A DNA stretch of 64,000 bases from Bacillus infantis NRRL B-14911 (GCF_000473245.1 NC_022524.1:2938501-3002500); one strand, 5' to 3'. Shown: positions 25,619-35,537, counted from the stretch's first letter. Numbers and translations: made by a program. Notes: generated from the sequence alone by a model not told the origin.

Positions 25619-27040
25619 TTATTCATATTTAATGCTGACAAGCTTAAGCTCTGTCATTTCTTCGACTGCATATTTAATTCCTTCCCGGCCGGTCCCGCTC
25701 AGTTTGACGCCGCCGTATGGCATATGATCCACACGGAAGGTTGGAAAATCATTGATCATCACGCCGCCGACTTCAAGCTCGCGTGCGGCCTTCAGCGCTG
25801 CATTGATATCCTTTGTGAAAATGCCTGCCTGGAGCCCATACTGGGAATCATTCACATAACCGATCGCTTCATCTATACCTGAGAAGCGGTTAATATGGAC
25901 AACAGGGGCAAATGCCTCTTCACAGGAGATTTTCTGTTCTTTATCAACGTCCAGCAGAACTGTCGGCTGGAAAACAGAACCTTCCCCGCTTCCGCCGAGA
26001 GCTAGCTTTGCTCCCCCGTCCACAGCGGTTTTCACCCACGATTCTGCCCGTTCTGCATCATCGAGGGAGATCATGGCAGATACATCGGTCGTCTCATCAA
26101 GCGGGTCCCCTGCCTGGAGTCTGCCTGCTTCATGGACAAACCTTTCAGTAAATTCTTCAAAAATGGCCTCATGGACATAGATCCGCTGCACAGAAATGCA
26201 GACCTGGCCCTGAAAGGCATACGCTCCTGATACAATTCGCGGGACTGCCTTATCAAGGTCGGTATCTTTATCCACAATGACGGCTGAATTTGAACCCAGC
26301 TCGAGGGTCACCTTTTTCAGCCCGGCGTTTTCCCTGATATAAGTGCCTACTTCAGGGCTTCCCGTAAAAGTGATCATCTTGATCCTCTTGTCTGAGAGGA
26401 AGCTGTCGCCGATCGTTTTTCCGCTGCCGGAAATTACATTCAGTCCACCTGCAGGCAGCCCTGCACGATGGAAAATATCAGCAATCTTATAGGCGCTTAA
26501 AGGCGTCTGGCTCGCCGGCTTCAGGACAACTGTGTTGCCAGCCGCAATCGCCGGTCCGACTTTATGGGCAACGAGATTCATCGGGAAATTGAAGGGTGTA
26601 ATCGCACCAATGACCCCCAGCGGCTCTTTTACCGTGTAGGCGAGCCTCCCCTCACCTCCAGGCGCCGCATCCATCGGGATGGTTTCACCGTACAGCCTTC
26701 TGGCTTCCTGTGCTGCAAATGCATATGTTGTGATAGTCCTTTCCACCTCTGTCCGTGCTGCTTTTATCGGCTTCGCGGCTTCACGCGAAATAATCCTTGC
26801 ACACTCTTCTTTTTCATCCTTGAGTATTTGGACTGCATTCTCAAGAATTTCAGCCCTTTTATGCGCAGGCATTGCAGCCATCAATTTTGATGCTTTCTCT
26901 GCAGAAGCAATGGCTGCCTCTATTTCTTCGCTTCCAGCCGCCGCCACATCTGCCAGCTTCTCCTGATTATAAGGGCTTCTAAGCTCCCTGTATTCATTTC
27001 CGGGTTCAAAACTGCCATTGATCCATAAATCCTGCTTCAT
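25619..27040 (-). CDS. NAD(P)-dependent aldehyde dehydrogenase
   Basis: 473 residues, complete ALDH: GVIGAITPFNFPMNLVAHKVGPA, ITFTGSPEVGTYI, catalytic Glu in TLELGSNSAVIVD, nucleophile Cys in QGQVCISVQR, and VDHMPYGGVKLSGTGREG. The LGSNSAVIVD form points to the lactaldehyde/phosphonoacetaldehyde/GapN-like branch. ATG at 27040 follows TTAGGAGG. It is inserted between yodQ and ablB; a role in oxidising succinate semialdehyde or an aminoaldehyde of the lysine route is inferred from context. Confidence 0.9.
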   Translation of the reverse strand: MKQDLWINGSFEPGNEYRELRSPYNQEKLADVAAAGSEEIEAAIASAEKASKLMAAMPAHKRAEILENAVQILKDEKEECARIISREAAKPIKAARTEVERTITTYAFAAQEARRLYGETIPMDAAPGGEGRLAYTVKEPLGVIGAITPFNFPMNLVAHKVGPAIAAGNTVVLKPASQTPLSAYKIADIFHRAGLPAGGLNVISGSGKTIGDSFLSDKRIKMITFTGSPEVGTYIRENAGLKKVTLELGSNSAVIVDKDTDLDKAVPRIVSGAYAFQGQVCISVQRIYVHEAIFEEFTERFVHEAGRLQAGDPLDETTDVSAMISLDDAERAESWVKTAVDGGAKLALGGSGEGSVFQPTVLLDVDKEQKISCEEAFAPVVHINRFSGIDEAIGYVNDSQYGLQAGIFTKDINAALKAARELEVGGVMINDFPTFRVDHMPYGGVKLSGTGREGIKYAVEEMTELKLVSIKYE

Positions 27041-27126
27041 ATCATTACCTCCTAAAGACAATGTAGCTTAAGTATAAATTCTTGAGCTGAAAAATCCCAT
27101 CAATCGGCTTCCTCCGTAGACAAATG

Positions 27127-28386
27127 TCAGCTGCACCACTCCAAGATGCACTCGGCAATGATCTCCGCAGCATTGAACATATCATCCAGGGAGATGGATT
27201 CATCCGCATCATGGGCTGCCTCTGTAGTTCCCGGACCGAATACGATAACAGGCGTCCCGCCGGCCCCGGAAAGGATCCCGCCGTCTGTACCCCATGGAGA
27301 TGCTTCTATTTTGGGCTTCTCCCCTGCCACTTTTTCAAAACTGGCTGACAGCACGTTCATCAGGGGATGGCCAATGTCCAGATTCCCAGGCTGCCATCTC
27401 CCACCAAACCACTCGACCTTGCAGGGATTTTCAATGAACCAGCCATCTTTTTCAGATAAGGAGTTTAATACCGTTTCCAGCTCTTTTTCTGCCATCTTCA
27501 TATCTTCTTCAGGAGCAACCCCTATCCTTCCCTCAATGACGGCGGTATCCGGTACAGAGGATGGCCACTCCCCGCTCGTGATTTTTCCGATATTGATCGG
27601 AATCGGGATAGGTATTCCCTTGTATAAAGGATCTGCAACCCGCTCATTTCTCGTTTTCTCGAGTTCCTGGAGAGAAGCTATCACTGCTATGGCCTTTTCA
27701 ATCGCACTGATACCCTCATAGCGGGTGCCGCCATGTGCAGCACGGCCCTTGACTGTAATCCTGAACCACATAGAGCCCTGCTGCTTTGGAAAAAGCTTCA
27801 TATTTGTCGGTTCAGGGATGATCGCTCCATCTGCTTTATAACCCCTGATCACAGCGGCAAGCGTCCCGGCCCCTCCGCTTTCTTCTTCTATAACACTCTG
27901 AAAAATGACATCTCCCTTCAATTCCTTCCCCGCCGCTATCAAGTACTCAAGCGCCAGCAGCAGGGATACTGTTCCGCCCTTCATGTCGGTCGCCCCCCTG
28001 CCATAAAGCCTCCCATCCTTTATTTGTCCGCTGTAGGGGTCATATTTCCAATCATCCCTGCTGCCCTCAGGAACCACATCGATATGGCCATTCAAAATGA
28101 TGCTCCTGCCTCCACCGGTCCCCTTCCAGACTCCCACTACATTCGGGTTGCCGCTGAAGTCCTTTCTGTCAGAACAGAATAGGGGATGTGCGGGCAGCTC
28201 ATCTTTGCCGATTTCCCATATATCCAGCTCGAGCCCCATTTCCCGGCACTTCTCAATGATCACAGCCTGGGCACCGGCCTCATTTCCCCTAGTACTTGGT
28301 TCCTGGACAAGCCTTTGAAGAAGCCTGATTCCTTTGGACCTGTTTTTGCTCAGCCACTCTTTTACGCTTCCATCACTCTCACTCAA
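27127..28386 (-). CDS. yodQ: M20-family amidohydrolase, probable N-acetyl deacylase (YodQ)
   Basis: 419 residues of the ArgE/DapE family: LNGHIDVVPEG (metal His and Asp), GRGATDMKGG, SVIEEESGGAG (catalytic Glu-Glu), AAHGGTRYEG dimerisation segment and the late His in TEAAHDADESI. It cleaves amide-linked acyl groups; in this cluster the likely substrate is an acetamido intermediate. TTG start at 28386 with GGGAGG 8 bases upstream. It follows yodR by 21 bases. Confidence 0.88.
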   Translation of the reverse strand: MSESDGSVKEWLSKNRSKGIRLLQRLVQEPSTRGNEAGAQAVIIEKCREMGLELDIWEIGKDELPAHPLFCSDRKDFSGNPNVVGVWKGTGGGRSIILNGHIDVVPEGSRDDWKYDPYSGQIKDGRLYGRGATDMKGGTVSLLLALEYLIAAGKELKGDVIFQSVIEEESGGAGTLAAVIRGYKADGAIIPEPTNMKLFPKQQGSMWFRITVKGRAAHGGTRYEGISAIEKAIAVIASLQELEKTRNERVADPLYKGIPIPIPINIGKITSGEWPSSVPDTAVIEGRIGVAPEEDMKMAEKELETVLNSLSEKDGWFIENPCKVEWFGGRWQPGNLDIGHPLMNVLSASFEKVAGEKPKIEASPWGTDGGILSGAGGTPVIVFGPGTTEAAHDADESISLDDMFNAAEIIAECILEWCS

Positions 28387-28407
28387 TAAAACCGCCTCCC
28401 CCGCCTG

Positions 28408-29070
28408 CTAAACTATTATTCTCAAATCCTCTGCCACCTGCAGCCTGCAGCCTGTCTTGCTCTTCACTTCCTCTATTGAATAGGGAGCAAACAGCTCCTT
28501 CAGGACCATTCCTGTTCCCTTAATTTCAAACACGGCCATTTCAGTTATGACGAGCGATGCACAGGAAGGCGATGTCAGCGGGAGTGTACAATGCTCAAGG
28601 ATTTTCGGCATGCCATTTTTATCCGTCTGATTCATGACAACAATGACTCTCTTCGCTTTCTGTGCAAGCTCCATCGCCCCTCCCATCCCAGGTACTTTCC
28701 TGCCGGGAACGATCCAGTTGGCCAGATCTCCCTTCCCGCTGACCTGCAGTGAGCCGAGAATAGTCAAATCAACCCTCCCGCGCCTGATCATCCCAAAAGC
28801 TATGGTACTGTCGCAATATGAAGCCCCCTTAACGCTGGTCACCGGAAAGCCGCCCGCATTGCAGAGATGGGGATCTTCCTGACCCTTAACAGGGCTTGGG
28901 CCCATCCCTGTTATGCCGTTTTCTGCATGAAACATAACACTTATGGATTCCGGCAGAAAATCAGGCACAAGGGAAGGAATACCGATTCCTAAATTGACAA
29001 TCATTCCGTCTCTGATTTCTTCCGCTGCCCTCCTGGCCATTTTTTTGCGTTTATCTATTCCCATGCCCAT
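28408..29070 (-). CDS. yodR: CoA-transferase subunit B (YodR)
   Basis: 220 residues of the SCOT/acetoacetate family beta subunit: IVNLGIGIPSLVPDFLP, catalytic Glu in HAENGITGMGP, and GGAMELAQKAKRVIVVM. It transfers CoA between carboxylic acids with YodS. It overlaps yodS by 16 bases with its own GGGAGTG ribosome site. Confidence 0.92.
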   Translation of the reverse strand: MGMGIDKRKKMARRAAEEIRDGMIVNLGIGIPSLVPDFLPESISVMFHAENGITGMGPSPVKGQEDPHLCNAGGFPVTSVKGASYCDSTIAFGMIRRGRVDLTILGSLQVSGKGDLANWIVPGRKVPGMGGAMELAQKAKRVIVVMNQTDKNGMPKILEHCTLPLTSPSCASLVITEMAVFEIKGTGMVLKELFAPYSIEEVKSKTGCRLQVAEDLRIIV

Positions 29071-29747
29071 TTCCAGTTCACTCCCTTTGAAGGAACAATA
29101 TAATCCACAAATACTCCTGGCGTCATGACCTCATCCGGATCAATAGCGCCTAAAGGGACGATTTCCTCCACCTCGGCAATCGTCTTATTCCCTGCCATGG
29201 CTGCCAGGGGGTTTGTATTCCGTGCACTTTTGTCATATATAAGATTGCCGAACGGATCCGCCTTTTTTGCATACACAATTGAGACGTCAGCTGTGATTGC
29301 CGTTTCAATTAGATATTCTGTCCCGCTGATAGTATGAGTTGCCTTCCCTGCTGAAACCATCTCATTTGATATGCCGATATCTGTCAATATTCCGGCAATG
29401 CCGGCACCTCCAGCCCTGATCCTTTCAGCAAGCGTTCCCTGGGGTGAGAACTCCACTTCGAGCTTGCCTTCATTCATCAGGCGGCCAGCCTCCGGGTTGG
29501 AGCCTATATGCGAGGCAATCAATTTTTTGACCCTCCCCAATGTAACAAGCCTTCCTGCGCCTATGTGGGGAAATCCGGCATCATTGCAGATAAGGGTGAT
29601 ATTTTTTGTCCCTTTTTCTATCAATTCCTCTATAAGGGTCGGCGGCGTGCCAATTCCTCCGAATCCTCCTGCGATTATGGACATGCCATCATGAAAATCA
29701 TTCATTGCCTTTGCTGCAGTCACAATTTTATTAAAGGAGCTGTTCAT
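29055..29747 (-). CDS. yodS: CoA-transferase subunit A (YodS)
   Basis: 230 residues with IIAGGFGGIGTPPTLIEELIEKG, ITLICNDAG and GTEYLIETAITADVSIVYAKKADPFGNLIYD, diagnostic of SCOT alpha subunits. ATGA overlap with yodT. Forms a heterodimer with YodR; the likely substrate is the 3-oxo acid produced by YodT (inferred). Confidence 0.92.
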   Translation of the reverse strand: MNSSFNKIVTAAKAMNDFHDGMSIIAGGFGGIGTPPTLIEELIEKGTKNITLICNDAGFPHIGAGRLVTLGRVKKLIASHIGSNPEAGRLMNEGKLEVEFSPQGTLAERIRAGGAGIAGILTDIGISNEMVSAGKATHTISGTEYLIETAITADVSIVYAKKADPFGNLIYDKSARNTNPLAAMAGNKTIAEVEEIVPLGAIDPDEVMTPGVFVDYIVPSKGVNWKWAWE

Positions 29748-31123
29748 GAGCCCCCTCCCTTCAGGCTTTCCTGTTCAATGATTCTGTGGAATTCAGACAA
29801 AGCCCTGTCTAGGAGTGCTGCCAATTCGTCCAGCTCCTCCATGGTGATGTTCAAAGGAGGTGCAATGATGACCGCATCCCCATGTATGCCATCTATCCCT
29901 GAACCGGCGGGGTACAGCAGGATGCCCTGCTCCTGGGCAGCACTGACCAGCTTTTGTCCTGCCATCAGGGACCGGCTGAATGGATCCTTTGACACTCTGT
30001 CCTTAACCAGTTCTACACCAAGAAGCAGTCCCTTCCCCCTGATGTCGCCAATGAAGCTGTACTTCTTCTCCAGTCTTCGGAGATGGTCACTCAGGTACTT
30101 ACCCTTCCTGACCACCTCTGGGATGATTTGCTCTTTTTCCAGATATTCAAGCACTGCCAGAGAAACAGCGCAAGATTGCGGATTGGCGCTCAATGTATGT
30201 CCGCTCATGATTGACTTTGTTCCTGCCATAATAGGCTCCATTATTTTGTCGGAGACTACAGCAGCTGCTATCGGTGCATAGCCTGCTCCCATGCCTTTGC
30301 CAAAAGCCGCTATATCAGGCTGGATCCCCCAGCTCTCACAGGCGAGCATCGTACCGGTCCGTCCAAATCCTGTCATCACTTCATCGGCTATGAATAAAAC
30401 ATCATGTTTCTCGCAGATTTCTTTTATGACTTTATAGTAGCCGTCTGGAGGGGAAATTGCTCCTCCCGCTGCCCCGATGACCGGCTCTGCAATGAAAGCT
30501 GCAATCCGATCGGCTCCAATGCGTTTAATCGCCGTTTCGAGTTCTGCTGCGCACAGATGTCCGCATTGAGGCGCCTCCAGTCCATATGGACAGCGGTAGC
30601 AGTATGGCGGATGAACGGAAGGAAAATCCTCCAGGAGAGGGACAAATCTTGCCCTCCTCCCCGGATGGCCTGACATGGAAAGCGCTCCTAATGTGATGCC
30701 GTGATAGCTGACCCATCGGGATAAAATTTTTGTCTTTGTTCTTATCCCTTTTTCCTGCCAGTATTGGATGGCTATTTTCATCGCAGTTTCTGTGGCTTCT
30801 GAGCCGCTGTTCACAAAAAATGACCAATTCAGATCACCCGGCAAAGTTTCTGCTATTTTCCCGGCAAGGTTCTCAGCTGCTTCGCTGGTGAATTGGGATC
30901 TGTATACAAATGAAACCTTTTTAGCCTGTTCCATCATTGCCTGGATCACTTCTTCGTTTCCGTGACCGATGTTCGCTGTCACGGCTCCTGAACAGGCATC
31001 CAGATATTTCTTGCCTTCATTGTCATATAAGTAGATGCCTCTGCCCCGTTCAATCGTTGGATAATCGGCATCCAGCATAGGTTTTATCAAAAACGACGGC
31101 TGATTCAATGTCGCTTCCCCCAT
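29744..31123 (-). CDS. yodT: Class III PLP aminotransferase (YodT)
   Basis: 459 residues: YLYDNEGKKYLDACSGAVTANIGHG, PLP-phosphate contacts in VNSGSEATETAMK, catalytic-site IADEVMTGFGRTGTMLACE and the Schiff-base Lys in IAAFGKGMGAGYAP. First gene of the yodTSRQ-aldehyde dehydrogenase-ablB-activator operon. It probably removes the 3-amino group of (acetyl-)beta-lysine (inferred from context). Confidence 0.92.
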   Translation of the reverse strand: MGEATLNQPSFLIKPMLDADYPTIERGRGIYLYDNEGKKYLDACSGAVTANIGHGNEEVIQAMMEQAKKVSFVYRSQFTSEAAENLAGKIAETLPGDLNWSFFVNSGSEATETAMKIAIQYWQEKGIRTKTKILSRWVSYHGITLGALSMSGHPGRRARFVPLLEDFPSVHPPYCYRCPYGLEAPQCGHLCAAELETAIKRIGADRIAAFIAEPVIGAAGGAISPPDGYYKVIKEICEKHDVLFIADEVMTGFGRTGTMLACESWGIQPDIAAFGKGMGAGYAPIAAAVVSDKIMEPIMAGTKSIMSGHTLSANPQSCAVSLAVLEYLEKEQIIPEVVRKGKYLSDHLRRLEKKYSFIGDIRGKGLLLGVELVKDRVSKDPFSRSLMAGQKLVSAAQEQGILLYPAGSGIDGIHGDAVIIAPPLNITMEELDELAALLDRALSEFHRIIEQESLKGGGS

Positions 31124-31161
31124 TCACTCACTGGTCTCGCGTGTGCTGCCCCGCTCGCTTC

Positions 31162-31203
31162 ATTATATGAATGTCCACCGGGAATCTTTCTGAATAAATT
31201 CCC
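31162..31203 (-). promoter_or_regulatory. Candidate promoter and dyad upstream of yodT
   Basis: A CATATAAT box (31162-31169, minus) resembles a SigE -10 and lies 39 bases before yodT; GGGAAT/ATTCCC arms (31180-31203) flank the -35 position. B. subtilis yodT is SigE-controlled as recalled. No convincing -35 was seen. Confidence 0.3.
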
Positions 31204-31285
31204 CGATCACCACTCTCATGCATCATTCCGGGCACCGGATGCCTGGCCAGTGCATATTGTTAACTGAACAGGAGGAGATGTAAAA

Positions 31286-31549
31286 ATGCAGTATCATAGA
31301 AACATTCCTGCAGATGTAAATATGATGGGCACTCAGCAAATGCAGTCGCCCGCCCCCGTTTTTCATTTTGACCCTTATGTTTATCAGACGCTTCAAAGTG
31401 TATTGGGCAGGAATCTCGTTGTCGAAACGGTGAAAGATACATTGCGGGGAAGACTGATGGATGTAAAGCCGGATCATATAGCTGTTAAGTCTGGAGATGA
31501 AATCTTTTTTATCAGAATTGCACAGATTGTGACAATCATGCCCGATTGA
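31286..31549 (+). CDS. DUF2642 family protein (YuzF-like)
   Basis: 87 residues. The C-terminal part (VLGRNLVVETVKDTLRGRLMDVKPDHIAVKSGDEIFFIRIAQIV) is an LSM/SH3-like small beta domain found in YuzF and related spore-associated proteins. AGGAGGAG precedes the ATG. Divergent from yodT and closed by its own terminator. Function unknown. Confidence 0.75.
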   Translation: MQYHRNIPADVNMMGTQQMQSPAPVFHFDPYVYQTLQSVLGRNLVVETVKDTLRGRLMDVKPDHIAVKSGDEIFFIRIAQIVTIMPD

Positions 31550-31560
31550 GATGTAAACAG

Positions 31561-31585
31561 GAAGCCATGTTAAGTGCATGGCTTC
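31561..31585 (+). terminator. Terminator of the DUF2642 gene
   Basis: GAAGCCATG/CATGGCTTC stem then TTTATTTATTTTT. Confidence 0.85.
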
Positions 31586-31687
31586 TTTATTTATTTTTAA
31601 TTTCAGGATGGACATGTCATTTAAATTCTCCATCGGGGGTAAGAATAGAAAAAGATTACAGTGTTCAGATACAAAGGAGGAATTGAA

Positions 31688-32080
31688 ATGGGCCTGGAAA
31701 AAGTCATGATTGCAGCCAGTTTATTTCTATTCTTGATTGCGGGATGCGGAACACCTTCCTATTACACATATGAGGGGAAAAGCAAGAACTGGGACGGCGA
31801 GATGGAAATAAAGGCAGATGAAACAATCAGCGAGGCCACAATCACTCTTAAACTGATGTATGACGGTAAAGAAATCCAGGAAGAAAAAGAGCTTGTCTTT
31901 TGGGTTTCACTTCCCGGCCATTCTAAAGCAGCCTATCAAACCGATTTTTCAAGCAAAGAAGAATCATCTGTAGAACATGTTTTTGAACACGTCAAATTCC
32001 CTGCTGACATTGAAGAGAATTTTACCGTTCTGATCAATCTGGATGGCAAACAAGAAAGACTTCAGCTCACTATGAAATAA
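31688..32080 (+). CDS. Small lipoprotein, unknown function
   Basis: 130 residues with lipobox LIAGC (Cys near 20) followed by a beta-rich domain (YEGKSKNWDGEMEIKAD, AATITLKLMYDG). AAAGGAGGAATTGAA precedes ATG 31688. No family recognised. A weak A-run/T-run hairpin follows the stop at about 32082-32110. Confidence 0.75.
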   Translation: MGLEKVMIAASLFLFLIAGCGTPSYYTYEGKSKNWDGEMEIKADETISEATITLKLMYDGKEIQEEKELVFWVSLPGHSKAAYQTDFSSKEESSVEHVFEHVKFPADIEENFTVLINLDGKQERLQLTMK

Positions 32081-32148
32081 GAGAAAAAAACCTGCTGCAG
32101 ATTTTTTTCTGAATTTCGCTAATTTTTGCAGAGTCCCCCTCTAAAACC

Positions 32149-32157
32149 TGCTATAAT
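32149..32157 (+). promoter_or_regulatory. Extended -10 promoter of the chemoreceptor gene
   Basis: TGCTATAAT forms an extended -10; no good -35. It lies about 70 bases before the chemoreceptor start. No convincing SigD motif was found. Confidence 0.45.
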
Positions 32158-32226
32158 TTACTATATTGTCAGTCTTTTGATCTATGAGCCTGAAAAGGTC
32201 TTTTTACCTAGAGGGGAGCGTTCATC

Positions 32227-33945
32227 ATGAAAAAAGTGATTTCATATTTTAAAACGATCAGAGGGAAGGTCAATCTATCCTTTGGAATATTGCTGGTCGT
32301 CATTGCTGCGCTATCTGCAGGGTCTATTTTGAGCATTCACAATCTGAAAAAAGAAACGAATTATATCATCGGGCACGATATGGAATTCCACAAACAGCTC
32401 CAGCAAATGTCCAAAGCCTACTCAGATATTGAAACAGGGGAACGCGGTTTTGTTATCACAGGCTCGGAGTCGTTTCTTGCTTCATATGGAAATGGCAAAA
32501 ATATGGTTGATAACAATCTGAAGACGCTCAAGGAATTGAGTGCCGGCAGCAAAGCAAGAATGGAAAAGATCACTGAAATTGAAAATACATACAAAGAATG
32601 GCTCGTCTGGATTGATACTGTGATTGAAACACGCAGGGATTTTTCAAAAGAAGAGGCTTCCCAGCTTGTTGAATCAGCAAAGGGCAAAGAAACAATGGAT
32701 AAGCTGAAGAGCCAGATTCAGTCTTTTGAGGAAGATGAGCTGAAGGCTTCTGAAGAAAGGATTGCTCATCTGAACAGCCAGGTGTCAGCTGCACAGACTG
32801 GCACCATGGTACTTGCCGTTGCGGCACTTCTGCTTTCGGCACTGTTTGGATTTACTTTATCCAGAAATATTAAACGGAGCTCAAGTGCAATCAGCTTATC
32901 CATGATTGAGATCGCCCAGGCTGGCGGAGATCTGACGAAAAGGATCGAGGTAAAGTCCAAAGATGAGCTGGCAAAGCTGGCTTCTGATGCCAATATGCTG
33001 ATAGAAGGAATTGCGGGGCTGGTAAGGGAAGTATCCTCCCTGGCCGACAATGTTTCATCCAGCAGCCAGGAGCTGTATGCTTCCAGCGAGGAAACATCCA
33101 AAACAATTTCACAGATCGCTGCCAGTGCAGGCCAGATAGCCAGCGGTTCAGAAGAAACCAATAGTAAAATGTCTGCTTCCCTTATCGCAATGGAAAAGCT
33201 CAATCAGGCATCAGCATCCCTCCAGGAGAGTGCGGATTCGGTCAGCTCAGCTTCTCAATCCATGCAGATGGCTGCAGACGAGGGGCAGCAGAATGTCCAG
33301 CTCGCTTCTGACAAAATCAGATTGATTGAAAAGAGGATGCAGCAGAATACAGTGCTGATCGAAGCACTTGGAAGAAAATCGGCTGATATCAATTCCATTA
33401 TCAGCACAATTTCAGATATCGCCGATCAGACAGGCCTCCTTTCACTTAATGCAGCCATTGAAGCTGCCCGGGCCGGAGAATCAGGCAAAGGATTTGCTGT
33501 GGTAGCCGATGAAGTCAGGAAGCTGGCCGAGCAGTCCCAGCAGGCGGGCAAGCAAGTGACGCTTATCGTCGGCTCCATCCAGGAGGAAATCGCAAAGATC
33601 ATTGCCGGAAATCAGCAAGGTGCAGAGGAAGTAAAACAGGGCGTCATCATTTCCGAGTCAACGAATACTTCGCTTAAGAAAATCAGGGTCAAGGCTGAGG
33701 AAACAGCCGGACATATTGAAAAGATGGCTTCTGAGATAACTGCTTCCCGAAGCCTGGCAGAAGAAGTCACAGCCGCATTTGATTCAGTTTCAGCGATTGC
33801 CAGGGAAACAGCAGCCAGCACTGACTCTTCCGCTGCTGCAGCTGAGGAAGGTTCTGCTGCAATGTCCCAGATAGCCGGCTCCTCGGAACAGCTGTCAAGG
33901 CAGGCAGAGCAGCTGAGGGCTTTGGTCTCAAAATTCAAAATCTGA
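32227..33945 (+). CDS. Methyl-accepting chemotaxis protein with CHASE3 sensor domain
   Basis: 572 residues: transmembrane helix at about 15-37, extracellular CHASE3 domain ([18 protein letters not shown]), second helix (about 193-215), HAMP ([17 protein letters not shown]) and a long cytoplasmic signalling coil. The hairpin tip reads [21 protein letters not shown], where most receptors have QTNLLALNAA. It should relay an extracellular signal to CheA/CheW. Monocistronic, ended by a strong terminator. Confidence 0.92.
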   Translation: MKKVISYFKTIRGKVNLSFGILLVVIAALSAGSILSIHNLKKETNYIIGHDMEFHKQLQQMSKAYSDIETGERGFVITGSESFLASYGNGKNMVDNNLKTLKELSAGSKARMEKITEIENTYKEWLVWIDTVIETRRDFSKEEASQLVESAKGKETMDKLKSQIQSFEEDELKASEERIAHLNSQVSAAQTGTMVLAVAALLLSALFGFTLSRNIKRSSSAISLSMIEIAQAGGDLTKRIEVKSKDELAKLASDANMLIEGIAGLVREVSSLADNVSSSSQELYASSEETSKTISQIAASAGQIASGSEETNSKMSASLIAMEKLNQASASLQESADSVSSASQSMQMAADEGQQNVQLASDKIRLIEKRMQQNTVLIEALGRKSADINSIISTISDIADQTGLLSLNAAIEAARAGESGKGFAVVADEVRKLAEQSQQAGKQVTLIVGSIQEEIAKIIAGNQQGAEEVKQGVIISESTNTSLKKIRVKAEETAGHIEKMASEITASRSLAEEVTAAFDSVSAIARETAASTDSSAAAAEEGSAAMSQIAGSSEQLSRQAEQLRALVSKFKI

Positions 33946-33957
33946 ATATGCGAAAAG

Positions 33958-33984
33958 AAAAGGATTGCCGCAGAGGCAATCCTT
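33958..33984. terminator. Bidirectional terminator
   Basis: AAAGGATTGCC/GGCAATCCTTT stem with T-rich flank; serves the chemoreceptor and the YjcZ-type gene. Confidence 0.85.
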
Positions 33985-33990
33985 TCCTTT

Positions 33991-34161
33991 TTACCATTTA
34001 CCGTAGCAGCTTGCGCCGATGATAATCAACAGAATGAACAGAACAACTATTAACGCAAACCCTGCATAGCCGCCTTGCGCGCCTGCAACCGGATATGCCG
34101 GATATCCATATCCTCCGCTATAGCATGGATCGCACCCGTAGCCTGAGTACCCATAATTCAT
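33991..34161 (-). CDS. YjcZ-family sporulation peptide
   Basis: 56 residues: a Tyr/Gly/Pro/Cys-rich N-terminus (MNYGYSGYGCDPCYSGG) followed by GGYAGFALIVVLFILLIIIG, the YjcZ/YhcV-type hydrophobic tail, and a short SCYGKW end. GAGGAGTG lies upstream of the ATG at 34161. Such peptides are made in sporulation and reside in the forespore or coat; the exact role is unknown. Confidence 0.85.
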   Translation of the reverse strand: MNYGYSGYGCDPCYSGGYGYPAYPVAGAQGGYAGFALIVVLFILLIIIGASCYGKW

Positions 34162-34434
34162 TTCGAATCACTCCTCGTTTTCTCTGTTTCTCTTTCCATA
34201 CACCATATGTATTAGGTACTTGACCCGTATGTGCATTCGCCCATATTATTCATAAAACTAACTCTCCATGCCCAAACCTGCTAAAAAACTCTTTTAAGAT
34301 AACATTCATTGAGTTATTATAAAAAGAAAAGTGGAGGGCGCTTGCTCACGTATAAGCATAGGACACACGGGGCCAGCCGGAGCAGGATAGTATGAAAAAG
34401 TAAAATCGACCATCAGGGGGAACTTGAGACACCG

Positions 34435-35526
34435 ATGAAGAAGAAAAGAAGATTAATGGCTGTTATCTCACTGATTTTGGCGGCAGTCTCTCTTTGGAGT
34501 CTGCAGATTTTCTCAAGGGCGGACGAAGCAGAGGCGACAGTCTATGAAAAATTGGCACAAAATGAAGATATCCGTTATATGATCATCGGAGACAGCATCG
34601 GCAGGGGCTCAGGAGCCGAAAAGAAGGAGCTTACCTGGTTTGCCCAGCTTGAGGAGCTGCTAAAGGCAAAGTTCCACAATGATTATAAAAGAGTTTCAGT
34701 CGTCCAAAGCGGTGCAACTGCTTTTGAAGGTATATACAAGCTGCAGCATACAGAACATCAGGGAAGCATCGACCTGATTTTTCTTGTATTCGGGGAAAAT
34801 GACCGCAAGTATATGACAGAACAGGATTTTTCCTATTTTTATGAAATGCTTCTCAGAAAAGCGAAAACGAAATATCCCGCAAGCGAAATAATTACCATTA
34901 CGGAAAGTCCGCTGGACAACGAACTTTTTACGAATGAAATCGAGAGAATATCGGACCATTATCACGCAAAAAATGTGAATATGAGAGATGTATTTAAAAA
35001 GTCAGGTCTCGCAGATGAACAATTGACCAAAGATCTGATCCATCCAAATGGAATAGGCTATAAATTTTATGCTGAAGAGCTTTTTACTGTCATCAGCTCA
35101 CTTACAGAAGCCAACCCTGCTATTGCTTCACTGGTATCACCCATCCACGATGCTGCCGATTTTTCCATGGACAGAAAAAGCTATGCCCGAAAGATGGAAG
35201 GGGATTTCCGGTATCAAAACGGATTTCTGAAAAGCTCAGCGAAGGGCAGTTTCCTGGAATATGAATTTAAAGGCACCTTTGTGGGTGTAAATGTATTGAG
35301 GAGTAACGAAGGCGGCATGCTGGATGTCTTTATAGACGGCCAGTATTATACCACCCTTTCCACCTGGTGGCCATTTGAGAGAAAAAGGGCGCTATATGCA
35401 GCAAGCGGGCTGCCTGACGGACCGCATACCATTAGATTTGTCGTGAAGGGCGAACAGAGCCTCCAGAGTCTATTGACCTACTCGTCTGTCAGCATATCCT
35501 CGATAATCGTGCCGGAAAAACAATAA
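34435..35526 (+). CDS. SGNH/GDSL hydrolase, secreted
   Basis: 363 residues with an N-terminal signal/anchor (about 7-27). SGNH blocks: IIGDSIGRGSG (Ser), the Gly in QSGATAFEG, Asn in FGENDRKY, and Asp/His in DLIHPNGIGYKFYAEEL. The C-terminal third (about 240-363) looks like an added beta-sandwich domain (GSFLEYEFKGTFVGVNVLRSNEGG). Probably deacylates a cell-surface carbohydrate or lipid. The substrate is unknown. Confidence 0.85.
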   Translation: MKKKRRLMAVISLILAAVSLWSLQIFSRADEAEATVYEKLAQNEDIRYMIIGDSIGRGSGAEKKELTWFAQLEELLKAKFHNDYKRVSVVQSGATAFEGIYKLQHTEHQGSIDLIFLVFGENDRKYMTEQDFSYFYEMLLRKAKTKYPASEIITITESPLDNELFTNEIERISDHYHAKNVNMRDVFKKSGLADEQLTKDLIHPNGIGYKFYAEELFTVISSLTEANPAIASLVSPIHDAADFSMDRKSYARKMEGDFRYQNGFLKSSAKGSFLEYEFKGTFVGVNVLRSNEGGMLDVFIDGQYYTTLSTWWPFERKRALYAASGLPDGPHTIRFVVKGEQSLQSLLTYSSVSISSIIVPEKQ

Positions 35527-35537
35527 AGAGCACTGGG

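Noticed and set aside
32141..32165. SigD promoter for the chemoreceptor
   Set aside because: A TAAA box exists but the second half does not resemble GCCGATAT; an extended SigA -10 fits better.
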